This document shows, piece after piece, positions 17,008 to 24,649 of a stretch of DNA of 64,000 bases; the first letter of the stretch is position 1, and each line of letters starts with the position of its first letter. Both the position numbers and the translations under genes were made by a program. The notes under the pieces are model-generated. The model saw only the letters and a program-made list of their open reading frames with translations, did no database searches and was not told the origin of the DNA. The stretch is from Alkaliphilus flagellatus (GTDB lineage: Bacteria; Bacillota; Clostridia; Peptostreptococcales; Natronincolaceae), in assembly GCF_018919215.1 (NCBI RefSeq), contig NZ_JAHLQK010000001.1:590430-654429 (forward strand). Reading direction: 5' to 3'.

Positions 17008-18195
17008 ATGAATCAGGCATTAGAAGGGATAAAGGTTTTGGATTTAACTAGAGTATTGGCAGGACCGTACGCTACCATGATACTAGCAGATCTAGGAGCC
17101 GATGTTATTAAAATTGAAATGCCCAATATAGGAGATGATTCAAGACAATTTGGTCCATTTGTTGGTGAAGAAAGTGCATATTTTATGAGTTTAAATCGTA
17201 ATAAAAGAAGCATTACGCTGAACCTAAAATCTGAAACTGCTAAAGGCTTATTTGTAGAAATGATTAAAGAAGCCGATGTGGTAGTAGAAAATTTTAGACC
17301 AGGGACCATGGAAAAACTTGGATTAGGTTATGATGAACTAAAAAAGATTAATCCAAGAATTATATATGCTGCTTCCTCTGGATTTGGTCATACAGGCCCA
17401 TACAGTAAACGTGCTGCTTATGATGGTGTGGTACAAGCTATGGGTGGAATCATGAGTATTACGGGTGAAAAAAATGGTAAGCCCACAAGAGTAGGTCCAT
17501 CTATTGGTGATATTGCGGCAGGCATGTTTACTTCAATAGGAATACTAGCGGCACTACAATATCGAAATGTCACAGGGGTAGGACAAAAAGTAGATGTAGC
17601 AATGTTAGACTGTCAAGTGGCTATATTAGAAAATGCTATTTCAAGATATGTAGTTACTGGTGAAATACCAAATCCGGCTGGAAACCGACACTCTTCTATT
17701 GTTCCATTTGAGCCTTTTGAGACAGTTGATGGAGAAATTATGATTGCAGCAGGAAATGATACTCTTTGGACTAAGCTTTGTGAAGTGATGGAAAGAAGCG
17801 ATTTAGCGGATCATGAATACTTCAAAACTAATTTATTAAGGAATACTAACTACGATATACTACGTCCAATGATTGCCGAAGCAATTAAAACAAAAACTAC
17901 ATATGAATGGCAAGAAATTTTAGATAGGGTTGGGGTTCCAAATGGTCCGATAAATACAGTAGATAAGGTACTGCAAGATCCTCAAGTAATAGCTAGGGAA
18001 ATGATTGTAGAAATTGAACATCCTGTAGCTGGAAAATTAAAAATGCCAGGAGTTCCTGTAAAACTAAGTGAAACCCCTGGAAGTATAAGAAGACCTGCAC
18101 CATTATTGGGTCAGCATACAGAGGAAATTTTAAAAGAAATACTAGGATTCACAAATGAAAAAATTGATGAACTAATGAAGGAGAACATATTTTAA
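17008..18195 (+). CDS. CaiB/BaiF class III CoA-transferase
   Basis: 395-residue CoA-transferase that moves CoA between carboxylic acids through an aspartyl-CoA thioester. The N-terminal signature LDLTRVLAGPYATMILADLG and ADVIKIE is clear, and the catalytic aspartate is D168 in GPSIGDIAAG, matching D169 of formyl-CoA transferase. ATG 17008 has AGGAAAGGTGG before it; a TTG at 16981 would overlap carbamate kinase. In the cluster it could activate the carboxylate left after ring opening and carbamoyl removal (malonate in the pyrimidine model, oxalate or oxamate in a purine model). The exact acyl group cannot be read from sequence. Confidence 0.9.
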   Translation: MNQALEGIKVLDLTRVLAGPYATMILADLGADVIKIEMPNIGDDSRQFGPFVGEESAYFMSLNRNKRSITLNLKSETAKGLFVEMIKEADVVVENFRPGTMEKLGLGYDELKKINPRIIYAASSGFGHTGPYSKRAAYDGVVQAMGGIMSITGEKNGKPTRVGPSIGDIAAGMFTSIGILAALQYRNVTGVGQKVDVAMLDCQVAILENAISRYVVTGEIPNPAGNRHSSIVPFEPFETVDGEIMIAAGNDTLWTKLCEVMERSDLADHEYFKTNLLRNTNYDILRPMIAEAIKTKTTYEWQEILDRVGVPNGPINTVDKVLQDPQVIAREMIVEIEHPVAGKLKMPGVPVKLSETPGSIRRPAPLLGQHTEEILKEILGFTNEKIDELMKENIF

Positions 18196-18243
18196 TTTTT
18201 TGGTTAATACATATAATACATAACATAATTTTAAAAGGTTGCT

Positions 18244-18275
18244 GAATAATATATTTTTCATATATTATTCTTTTG
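18244..18275 (+). terminator. A/T-rich stem-loop after the CoA-transferase gene
   Basis: GAATAATATA (18244-18253) and TATATTATTC (18261-18270) form a perfect 10-bp stem followed by TTTT. Low GC makes it a weak terminator. Confidence 0.5.
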
Positions 18276-18406
18276 AGCAGTAAAGGTATCATATACGTAC
18301 ATTCCCTTATTGTTCTTTTGAAAGGATATAATAGAAGTAAGTCGAATTATAGTAAAAAAGGCGATGAGGGATAAATATTCTATTAGAATATGAGGAGCGA
18401 GATTAG

Positions 18407-19942
18407 ATGATAAAACTTAAAGAAATGATCCTATATGCTGTCTTCTTTATTATCGGAGCCATGATATCATATGGATTTACGATGAAAAGAAACAAAAGAG
18501 CTTTAAAAGAAATTGAAAAGACTATAGAGGAATATGGTCAAGGGAATGTACTATATCGAATAAATACTGCAGAGGGAAATGATAATTATAAAAGCATAGC
18601 AGATGCCTTTGAACATTTACATACAATGTTAAAAAATTGGGTTTTCGAATTTATTCGATCCTCCACAGTGATTACGGCTTCTTCAAAGATGGTAAAGGAA
18701 GATGCTCATAATTGCATGGAAACGATTAATAGCCTAAGTCATAATGTACAGTCATTTGCTGCTGGGGCACAGGGAGTAAATAGCGAAATTTTAAATTTTA
18801 CGGCTCTATCTCAGCAACTATCAGTAAGCATTACTGAGGTAGCTAACATTAGTGAGAAAATGAATGACAAGGCTAATGCTACGAGAAAAACAGTTTTTAA
18901 TGGCAGCCAGGCTATTGAAGGGGCTATTAAAACTATAGAGGAAATAAGTCATTCTCTAGAAAACTCAGGGGATGAAATTAAAAGGCTAAATGAATTGATG
19001 GCTGAAGTTCAAGGAATCGCAGGGAGAATCAATGGAATTGCAGATCAAATCAATCTTTTATCTCTTAATGCTGCCATTGAAGCAGCTAGAGCAGGGGAGC
19101 ATGGAAGGGGATTTGCAGTAGTAGCGCAGGAAGTCAGAAAGTTGGCTGATGAAAGTGCGAATGCAGCTACAGAAATTGGAGGAATTATTAATGGCATAAT
19201 TCATCAAGTAGGGACTACTTTAACCCACATGGAATTAGGTATTAAACAAGGACAAGAAAGTGAAAAAATTGCCGTAGATGCTCGTGGACACCTTCAAGAA
19301 ATTACAGAATCAATAGAAGATATAGTAACCTCAATAAACGGAATTACTCAAAGTATAGGAGAAAATGCGAAGGCAACGGAAGACATGGCAGAAAATATTG
19401 AAAAAATTGCAGCCTTTTCCCAGGAAACAACAGCCACTATTTATGAAATTGAGGATATGATGGATGCACAAAAAGAATTTATAGAAGCAAACGTTAACAG
19501 TATTAATGAGCTAGATAACATTAGTAGAAAACTAGATGTATTCGGTAGCGGATTTGATCGAATGTTAGGGGAATATCTAATTCAACTAAGTGAACAATTT
19601 GCTGATGATATTGTAAACAATGGAATAGATCAAAAGAAGATCAAAGAGTTTGCTCGAAAAACTGGAGCGGTGAATTTTTGTGTTAGTGACGAAGATGGAC
19701 TGATGCATTATGCCTCCGACGATTCTGTGATAGGATTTAGATTACCTGAGGATCAAAATAGTCAAGCCTACGAGTTTAGAAAAATCTTAGGAGATAAATC
19801 TCTAAAGATATCCCAACGAATGCAAAAGAGAGATGTTGATTCAAAATACTTTAAGTTTGTTGGTGTGGCCAGAAAAGACCAAAAAGGAGTTGTACAAGCA
19901 GCCTTAGCACTAGATGATTTAGAGAAGTTTACATTAGATTAG
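18407..19942 (+). CDS. Methyl-accepting chemotaxis-type signalling protein
   Basis: 511 residues. One N-terminal membrane helix (about 7-26) is followed by a cytoplasmic region without a recognisable periplasmic sensor. The MCP signalling domain includes the hairpin tip [20 protein letters not shown] near residues 215-235. A C-terminal region of about 110 residues (from KIKEFARKTGAVNFCVSDEDG) resembles a small PAS/Cache-like sensor placed after the signalling domain, which is unusual. It lies inside the catabolic cluster, 15 bases ahead of yqeB, so it may report an intracellular substrate or redox state to the chemotaxis machinery. ATG lies behind GAGGAGCGAGATTAG. Confidence 0.88.
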   Translation: MIKLKEMILYAVFFIIGAMISYGFTMKRNKRALKEIEKTIEEYGQGNVLYRINTAEGNDNYKSIADAFEHLHTMLKNWVFEFIRSSTVITASSKMVKEDAHNCMETINSLSHNVQSFAAGAQGVNSEILNFTALSQQLSVSITEVANISEKMNDKANATRKTVFNGSQAIEGAIKTIEEISHSLENSGDEIKRLNELMAEVQGIAGRINGIADQINLLSLNAAIEAARAGEHGRGFAVVAQEVRKLADESANAATEIGGIINGIIHQVGTTLTHMELGIKQGQESEKIAVDARGHLQEITESIEDIVTSINGITQSIGENAKATEDMAENIEKIAAFSQETTATIYEIEDMMDAQKEFIEANVNSINELDNISRKLDVFGSGFDRMLGEYLIQLSEQFADDIVNNGIDQKKIKEFARKTGAVNFCVSDEDGLMHYASDDSVIGFRLPEDQNSQAYEFRKILGDKSLKISQRMQKRDVDSKYFKFVGVARKDQKGVVQAALALDDLEKFTLD

Positions 19943-19957
19943 TGAGGAGAAATAGGG

Positions 19958-20776
19958 ATGAACATACATCATATTATCATCATTAAGGGAGCTGGGGATT
20001 TGGCTACGGGGGTAGCACATAAGTTATTTAGAAGTGGTTTTCCTATAATTATGACAGAAATTAAAGACCCCACCTGCGTCAGAAGAAATGTATCCTTTGC
20101 TAATTGTATTTATGAAGGTGAATGCGAAGTAGAAGGAATAAGGGCTAAAAAGGCAAATAATTACGAGGAAGTACTGGAAATAATAAGTCAAAATAGTATT
20201 CCAGTTATTATAGATAAGGAATGCAATATAAAAGATTATGTAAGACCTTTAGCGTTAGTAGATGCGATTTTAGCTAAAAAAAATACAGGAACTACTAGAG
20301 AAGATGCGTCGGTTGTTATTGGTTTAGGACCAGGCTTTCAGGCTGGAACTGATGTAGACGTAGTAATCGAAACTAATAGAGGTCATAACTTAGGGCGTTT
20401 AATTTTTGAAGGTTATGCTGAAACTGATACAGGTGTGCCCGGAGAAATCGGTGGATATACTTTGGATCGAGTACTTAGGACACCTGCTACAGGCATAATC
20501 CAGAGTTGTAAGCAACTTGGTGAATCTGTTAAAAAGGGAGAAGTGATTGCTCTAATTGGAGAAGTAGAAGTGAGAGCAGCTATAGATGGGATTATTAAAG
20601 GACTTATACATGACCAAAGCCAAGTAGAAAAAGGAATGAAAATAGGCGATATTGATCCTAGAATTAACATTAAGACAGTAAGTACAATATCAGAAAAGGC
20701 TAGATGTATTGCAGGTGGTGTGCTAGAGGCTATCATGATTTATGCGAAAGAAAATAATTTTTTGAAATATCAATAG
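19958..20776 (+). CDS. yqeB: YqeB (EF2563) family selenium-dependent molybdenum hydroxylase system protein
   Basis: 272 residues of the EF2563/YqeB family, which co-occurs with molybdenum hydroxylases that carry a labile, non-selenocysteine selenium ligand. Features are an N-terminal dinucleotide-type loop KGAGDLATGVAHKLFRSG (residues 9-26), VVIGLGPGFQAGTDVDVVIETNRGHNLG in the middle, and RCIAGGVLEAI near the C-terminus. Its presence at the end of the cluster ties it to the molybdenum hydroxylase at 3-6.7 kb and predicts selenium dependence of that enzyme. It follows the MCP-type gene by 15 bases with GTGAGGAG as Shine-Dalgarno. Confidence 0.88.
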   Translation: MNIHHIIIIKGAGDLATGVAHKLFRSGFPIIMTEIKDPTCVRRNVSFANCIYEGECEVEGIRAKKANNYEEVLEIISQNSIPVIIDKECNIKDYVRPLALVDAILAKKNTGTTREDASVVIGLGPGFQAGTDVDVVIETNRGHNLGRLIFEGYAETDTGVPGEIGGYTLDRVLRTPATGIIQSCKQLGESVKKGEVIALIGEVEVRAAIDGIIKGLIHDQSQVEKGMKIGDIDPRINIKTVSTISEKARCIAGGVLEAIMIYAKENNFLKYQ

Positions 20777-20830
20777 AACGGTCTCGTTTATTTGTAGTAT
20801 TATGGGCATATTAGTTATATCATGTTTAAA

Positions 20831-20859
20831 TTGACAAAATTTTCTTAAAGCAATATAAT
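20831..20859 (+). promoter_or_regulatory. Consensus sigma-A promoter for the rsgA leader
   Basis: TTGACA at 20831-20836, a 17-base spacer, and TATAAT at 20854-20859: a perfect consensus promoter. It starts a leader of about 370 bases before the GTPase gene. Such a strong promoter ahead of two terminators is what an attenuation-controlled gene needs. Confidence 0.85.
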
Positions 20860-20914
20860 AATATATAGGGTCTTATGGTAAAGATAATATTTTTTATGGA
20901 AGGAGATGTTTTTG

Positions 20915-20947
20915 ATGAATGTAAATATAAGGGTGATAGTAATCTAA
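20915..20947 (+). CDS. 10-residue leader peptide
   Basis: ATG at 20915 behind a strong GGAAGGAGATG encodes MNVNIRVIVI and then stops. It starts about 45-50 bases into the transcript. Immediately after its stop codon (8th-16th base) comes TATATGCGG, which is complementary to the 5' arm of the second terminator. Size and position are typical of the short peptides that sense stalled ribosomes ahead of resistance genes. No homologue is claimed. Confidence 0.6.
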   Translation: MNVNIRVIVI

Positions 20948-21057
20948 AACTAAATATATGCGGAAATGAAACTTTAGGGTAGTATACCCTTTGTTTGTGT
21001 TGCATTTTCGTAGTAACTGATAACCTTTCATAATATACTGCCTATTAAGGATAAGTA

Positions 21058-21083
21058 ACACGACAGGAAGGTCGTGTTTTTTT
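21058..21083 (+). terminator. Leader terminator 1
   Basis: ACACGAC-AGGAAG-GTCGTGT (21058-21077), a perfect 7-bp stem with 6-base loop, followed directly by a T-run. It lies inside the leader, well before the GTPase gene. Confidence 0.8.
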
Positions 21084-21136
21084 ATACCCGCATATAGCAG
21101 CCGAATTCAAAGGTTGTTTATCTGCGGTATTTTTAT
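21084..21136 (+). terminator. Leader terminator 2, with an upstream antiterminator match
   Basis: An imperfect stem of about 18 bp between 21084-21102 (ATACCCGCATATAGCAGCC) and 21112-21130, followed by TTTTT. Bases 21088-21096 (CCGCATATA) are exactly complementary to 20955-20963 (TATATGCGG), so a competing long-range pairing could disrupt this terminator. Confidence 0.7.
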
Positions 21137-21183
21137 GCCCATTTTTAGTAATACAAAATATATATTGAAAGGAGTGATGTAAT

Positions 21184-21246
21184 ATGAAAATTTTAAATTA
21201 TAAAGTTAAAAATTATTATAAAAATATGGAGGAATTAAATGAATAA
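21184..21246 (+). CDS. 20-residue upstream peptide overlapping the GTPase start
   Basis: ATG at 21184 behind AAAGGAGTGATG encodes MKILNYKVKNYYKNMEELNE. Its stop codon lies inside the GTPase gene, overlapping its start by 8 bases, and the GTPase Shine-Dalgarno (ATGGAGGAA) is inside this frame. This suggests translational coupling. It is Lys/Asn/Tyr-rich and probably has no function as a protein. Confidence 0.5.
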   Translation: MKILNYKVKNYYKNMEELNE

Positions 21247-22315
21247 TAAAAAGATTGAAAGTTATGGTTATACAGATTTTTATAAAAGACAAGTAGAAGA
21301 ATTGACCACAAGTGATAGAAGCTTAATACCTGCAAGGGTTATAGAGGTTCACAGAGAGCAATACAAAATTGCAACAGAATTTGGTGAAAAAACAGCTAGG
21401 CTAAAGGGGTCATTATTTTATAATGGGGAGTTTAATAATGAATATCCTGTTGTAGGTGATTTTGTTTTAGTACAACAAAATCTTTATGGTGAAGATGTAA
21501 TTTATCATGTTCTTAAGAGAAAGAGCAAATTTTCAAGGATTGATTCATTTAATGAAATAGAACAAGTTATAGCAACCAATTTTGATTATGTTTTTGTTAT
21601 GACATCACTTAATCATGATTTCAATATTAGACGATTAGAACGATACTTAACTATTGCTTGGCAAAGTGGGGCTATGCCTATAATCATTTTAACAAAGATA
21701 GATTTGTGTAAGGATTATGTAATTCAAAAATCACAAATTGAGCAGATTGCTGCAGAAGTCCATATAATAGCAGTAAGCTCATATACTGGGGAAGGTCTTG
21801 ATGAGGTAAGAGAATATATTAAACCTTTTCAAACTATTGTTTTTCTTGGATCATCTGGGGTAGGAAAATCTTCACTTGTAAATGCTATTGCAGGTGAAGA
21901 AATTATGAAAGTAAATAGTATTAGAGAGGATGACAGCAAAGGTCGCCATACTACAACTCATAGACAGCTTGTTATGCTTGGAAACGGTACTATGATAATT
22001 GATACACCAGGTATGAGAGAACTAGGAATGTGGGATGTATCTGAAGGCTTAGATACTACCTTCACTGATATTGAGGAACTTTCAAGAAACTGTAAATTTG
22101 CTGACTGTAACCATGAAAATGAACCTGGATGTGCAGTAAAAAAAGCTTTAGCAAATGGTGATCTTACAAGTGAGAGATGGAAAAATTATATAAAGCTTAA
22201 AAAAGAAGCTAAATTTGCAGAGTGGAAGGAAAGTGTAGGTACAAGATTGAAGAAAAAAGCTCACCATAAAAATATAGCTAAATTTCAAAGAGAGTACTAT
22301 AAGAATAAGAAATAG
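21239..22315 (+). CDS. rsgA: RsgA-type circularly permuted ribosome small-subunit GTPase
   Basis: 358-residue GTPase that acts on the 30S subunit. Domains in order: N-terminal OB fold (about 30-110); a circularly permuted GTPase domain with G4 LTKIDL (about 150-155), G1 GSSGVGKSS (about 204-212) and G3 DTPG (about 255-258); then the C-terminal zinc site C285, C290, H292, C298 and a basic tail (KKKAHHKNIAKFQREYYKNKK region). The housekeeping rsgA of Firmicutes usually lies with prkC and rpe and is shorter (about 290-300 residues). This copy is in a different setting, behind an attenuator leader with two peptides, so it is probably a stress- or antibiotic-induced paralogue. Own Shine-Dalgarno is GGAGG. 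Confidence 0.9.
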   Translation: MNNKKIESYGYTDFYKRQVEELTTSDRSLIPARVIEVHREQYKIATEFGEKTARLKGSLFYNGEFNNEYPVVGDFVLVQQNLYGEDVIYHVLKRKSKFSRIDSFNEIEQVIATNFDYVFVMTSLNHDFNIRRLERYLTIAWQSGAMPIIILTKIDLCKDYVIQKSQIEQIAAEVHIIAVSSYTGEGLDEVREYIKPFQTIVFLGSSGVGKSSLVNAIAGEEIMKVNSIREDDSKGRHTTTHRQLVMLGNGTMIIDTPGMRELGMWDVSEGLDTTFTDIEELSRNCKFADCNHENEPGCAVKKALANGDLTSERWKNYIKLKKEAKFAEWKESVGTRLKKKAHHKNIAKFQREYYKNKK

Positions 22316-22452
22316 GGGATATATAATATATAAAATATTTATTAGAATAAAAAATTTTAATGAATATATCTGATGTATATAAGCAGATTAATTATACAAT
22401 ATAAGGTACAAATATTATGCTATAGCCATGGTTAACCACACTTACAAAAATT

Positions 22453-22482
22453 AGCCCATTGATATTAATTAATGGGCTTTTC
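22453..22482 (+). terminator. Intrinsic terminator after rsgA
   Basis: AGCCCATT (22453-22460) pairs with AATGGGCT (22471-22478), 10-base loop, followed by TTTT. The remainder of the 300-base gap before the next gene holds only the promoter listed next. Confidence 0.85.
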
Positions 22483-22592
22483 AAAATTATGTGTTTTAGC
22501 ATAAATAATATATTTGTATAGGGGGGCTTCAAAAAAATATGTATTTAAGTGGTAGATACACTCTAATAAAATAAAACTACATGTAATGGATA

Positions 22593-22601
22593 TGCTATAA
22601 T
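22593..22601 (+). promoter_or_regulatory. Extended -10 promoter candidate for the two-component/ABC operon
   Basis: TGCTATAAT, 21 bases before the response-regulator start codon, giving a very short leader. No clear -35. Confidence 0.45.
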
Positions 22602-22622
22602 TAAAAGGAAAGAGGTGGTAAA

Positions 22623-23315
22623 ATGCACAGTATACTTTTGGTTGAAGATGATTCGACTTTGGCTATGGGAATAGAATATTCTTTAAAAAATGAAGGCTAT
22701 AAGGTTAATTTGGCAAATAATGTAGCTTTAGCAAAACAGTTAATAGATGAAGAAAACTATGATCTAATAATACTAGATATAACCTTACCTGATGGTAATG
22801 GTTATGATTTATGCAAATATGTTAGAAATACTAAGGAGACACCTGTAATTTTTTTAACAGCATTAGATGAAGAAGTAAATGTTGTAATGGGACTAGATAT
22901 TGGAGGGGACGATTATATTACAAAGCCTTTTAAAATAAGGGAACTTCTTTCAAGAATAAGGGCAGTGCTAAGGAGGTATTCACAAAAAACTCCTGAAGGC
23001 ATTTTGAAATCGGATGATATTAAAGTGATTCAAATACAGAACAAGGTTTATGTGAATAATAAAGAAATATTTTTAACACCTTCTGAGTATAAATTGCTGG
23101 TGTTTTTAATGCTTAATGCTAATAAAGTGTTATCTAGAAATGCAATATTAGAAAAACTATGGGATATAGAAGGAGACTTTATAGACGATAATACACTTTC
23201 TGTATATATAAGAAGACTTAGGGAAAAGATTGAAAAAGATTCTTCTAATCCCTTCTATATAAAAACTGTAAGAGGATTAGGATATAAATGGGATAAAGAG
23301 GTAGGGGGAGAGTAG
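22623..23315 (+). CDS. OmpR/PhoB family response regulator
   Basis: 230 residues: receiver domain (1-115) with phospho-acceptor D52 in LIILDITLPDG, the acidic pair E8-D9-D10 and the K in ITKPFKIRELLSR; then a winged-helix DNA-binding domain (about 130-228) ending in IKTVRGLGYKW. It is the first gene of a four-gene operon with a kinase and an ABC transporter, so it most likely induces that transporter on antimicrobial or cell-envelope stress. ATG follows AAAGAGGTGG. Confidence 0.95.
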   Translation: MHSILLVEDDSTLAMGIEYSLKNEGYKVNLANNVALAKQLIDEENYDLIILDITLPDGNGYDLCKYVRNTKETPVIFLTALDEEVNVVMGLDIGGDDYITKPFKIRELLSRIRAVLRRYSQKTPEGILKSDDIKVIQIQNKVYVNNKEIFLTPSEYKLLVFLMLNANKVLSRNAILEKLWDIEGDFIDDNTLSVYIRRLREKIEKDSSNPFYIKTVRGLGYKWDKEVGGE

Positions 23316-23316
23316 A

Positions 23317-24573
23317 TTGGCAAGAAACAAGGAATTACAATCTATACTTATTAAAGTTATGGTATTTCAGTTGTTGTTTGGAATCATAGTAGCTATTGTT
23401 GTTAATCATTATATGGGTAAAATAAATATGTCTATAGTAGAACAAAATCAAGCGTTAATTGGAAACATACTTAATAAGCAACCACAATTAGAAGAAGAAA
23501 TAATTCATTATATAACTAAAGAGATAAGTACAGATAGTATTAAATTAGGAGAGGAAACTTTAAAAAAATATGGATATACTACAAAAATGGACAAGTCCTA
23601 TAATCCTATATTAAAAAATACTGGTTTTTCTTTGCAAAGAACTGTAGTTATTATTATAGGTTTATTTACATTATTTTTGGTTGTTATTATAAATAATGAA
23701 TATAATAAAATTTATAGAAAAGTAGGTAAGGTGTCAAAGGCTGCTGAAAAGGTTGTTGAAGGAGATTTTAATGTTTATCTAAAGGATGAAGGCGAAGGTG
23801 AATTTAGTATATTAAATCATCAGTTTAATCAGATGGCAAATAGACTTAAAAATAGTTTTGAGATTTTGAAGAATGAAAAGATATTTCTTAAAAATACTAT
23901 ATCAGATATATCTCATCAACTTAAAACGCCTCTGTCATCTTTAATTATGCTAAATGATCTTATGTTAGAAGATGAAGATATGGAAGTTACAGTAAGAACT
24001 ACTTTTTTAGAAAGATCTAAGGTACAATTGGAGAGAATGGAGTGGCTCATAATAAATCTTCTAAAAGTAGCTAGAATAGAAGCTGGGGCTATACAGTTTA
24101 AGAGAGAAAAAGTTTACTTGAAAGATGTGCTACTTTTAGCTATGGAAGCTTTAAAATCTAAATTTAATATAGAGAATATATCCATTGAGATCTCTAAAGA
24201 TTTAAATGGAGTTTTTTATGGAGATAAAGAGTGGACAGTAGAAGCTTTAATAAACATACTGAAAAATTCTATTGAGCATAGTGATGAAAATCAGAATATT
24301 GAAGTTAAAATAGAAGAGACTCCTCTGTTTAGTAATATTACAATAAAGGATTATGGAAAGGGAATAGATAAGAAGGATCTCCCTCATATATTTAAAAGGT
24401 TTTATAGGGGAGATACTGGAGTGAAATCTGATAGTATTGGAATAGGACTAAATTTAGCAAAGTTAATTGTAGAGTTGCAAGAGGGGAGTATTTCAGTAAA
24501 AAGTACAGAAGGAAAAGGTACAGAGTTTACATTGAGTTTTCTAAAAGGAGTAAGTAATCTTACAAAAAAGTAA
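23317..24573 (+). CDS. Sensor histidine kinase with HAMP domain
   Basis: 418 residues. TM1 lies at about 10-29, an extracytoplasmic loop of about 75 residues follows, and TM2 is at about 108-128. HAMP (KVGKVSKAAEKVVEGDF), the HisKA box (DISHQLKTPLSSL, His near residue 200) and the HATPase domain with N-box, GKGI and GIGLNLAK complete it. It belongs with the preceding regulator (1-base gap) and the following ABC transporter. The external loop is larger than in the loop-less BceS kinases, so direct ligand sensing is possible. TTG 23317 follows GGGGGAG. Confidence 0.93.
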   Translation: MARNKELQSILIKVMVFQLLFGIIVAIVVNHYMGKINMSIVEQNQALIGNILNKQPQLEEEIIHYITKEISTDSIKLGEETLKKYGYTTKMDKSYNPILKNTGFSLQRTVVIIIGLFTLFLVVIINNEYNKIYRKVGKVSKAAEKVVEGDFNVYLKDEGEGEFSILNHQFNQMANRLKNSFEILKNEKIFLKNTISDISHQLKTPLSSLIMLNDLMLEDEDMEVTVRTTFLERSKVQLERMEWLIINLLKVARIEAGAIQFKREKVYLKDVLLLAMEALKSKFNIENISIEISKDLNGVFYGDKEWTVEALINILKNSIEHSDENQNIEVKIEETPLFSNITIKDYGKGIDKKDLPHIFKRFYRGDTGVKSDSIGIGLNLAKLIVELQEGSISVKSTEGKGTEFTLSFLKGVSNLTKK

Positions 24574-24605
24574 TGTAGACATTCACCTCCTTGTAAGATT
24601 GATTT
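24556..24605 (+). terminator. Inverted repeat across the kinase stop codon
   Basis: AATCTTACAA (24556-24565) and TTGTAAGATT (24591-24600) form a perfect 10-bp stem with a 25-base loop that spans the end of the kinase gene, followed by GATTTTCT. It could attenuate read-through into, or raise the relative level of, the ABC genes. The loop contains CACCTCC, complementary to Shine-Dalgarno sequences. Confidence 0.4.
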
Positions 24606-24649
24606 TCTATAATAATATTAGAACACTTAAAAGAGGAGGATGGATACAA

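Noticed and set aside
2993-20776. Assignment of the cluster to complete purine-to-allantoin degradation
   Set aside because: No urate hydroxylase/uricase, allantoinase, allantoate amidohydrolase or ureidoglycolate dehydrogenase is encoded here, although a split pathway elsewhere cannot be excluded.
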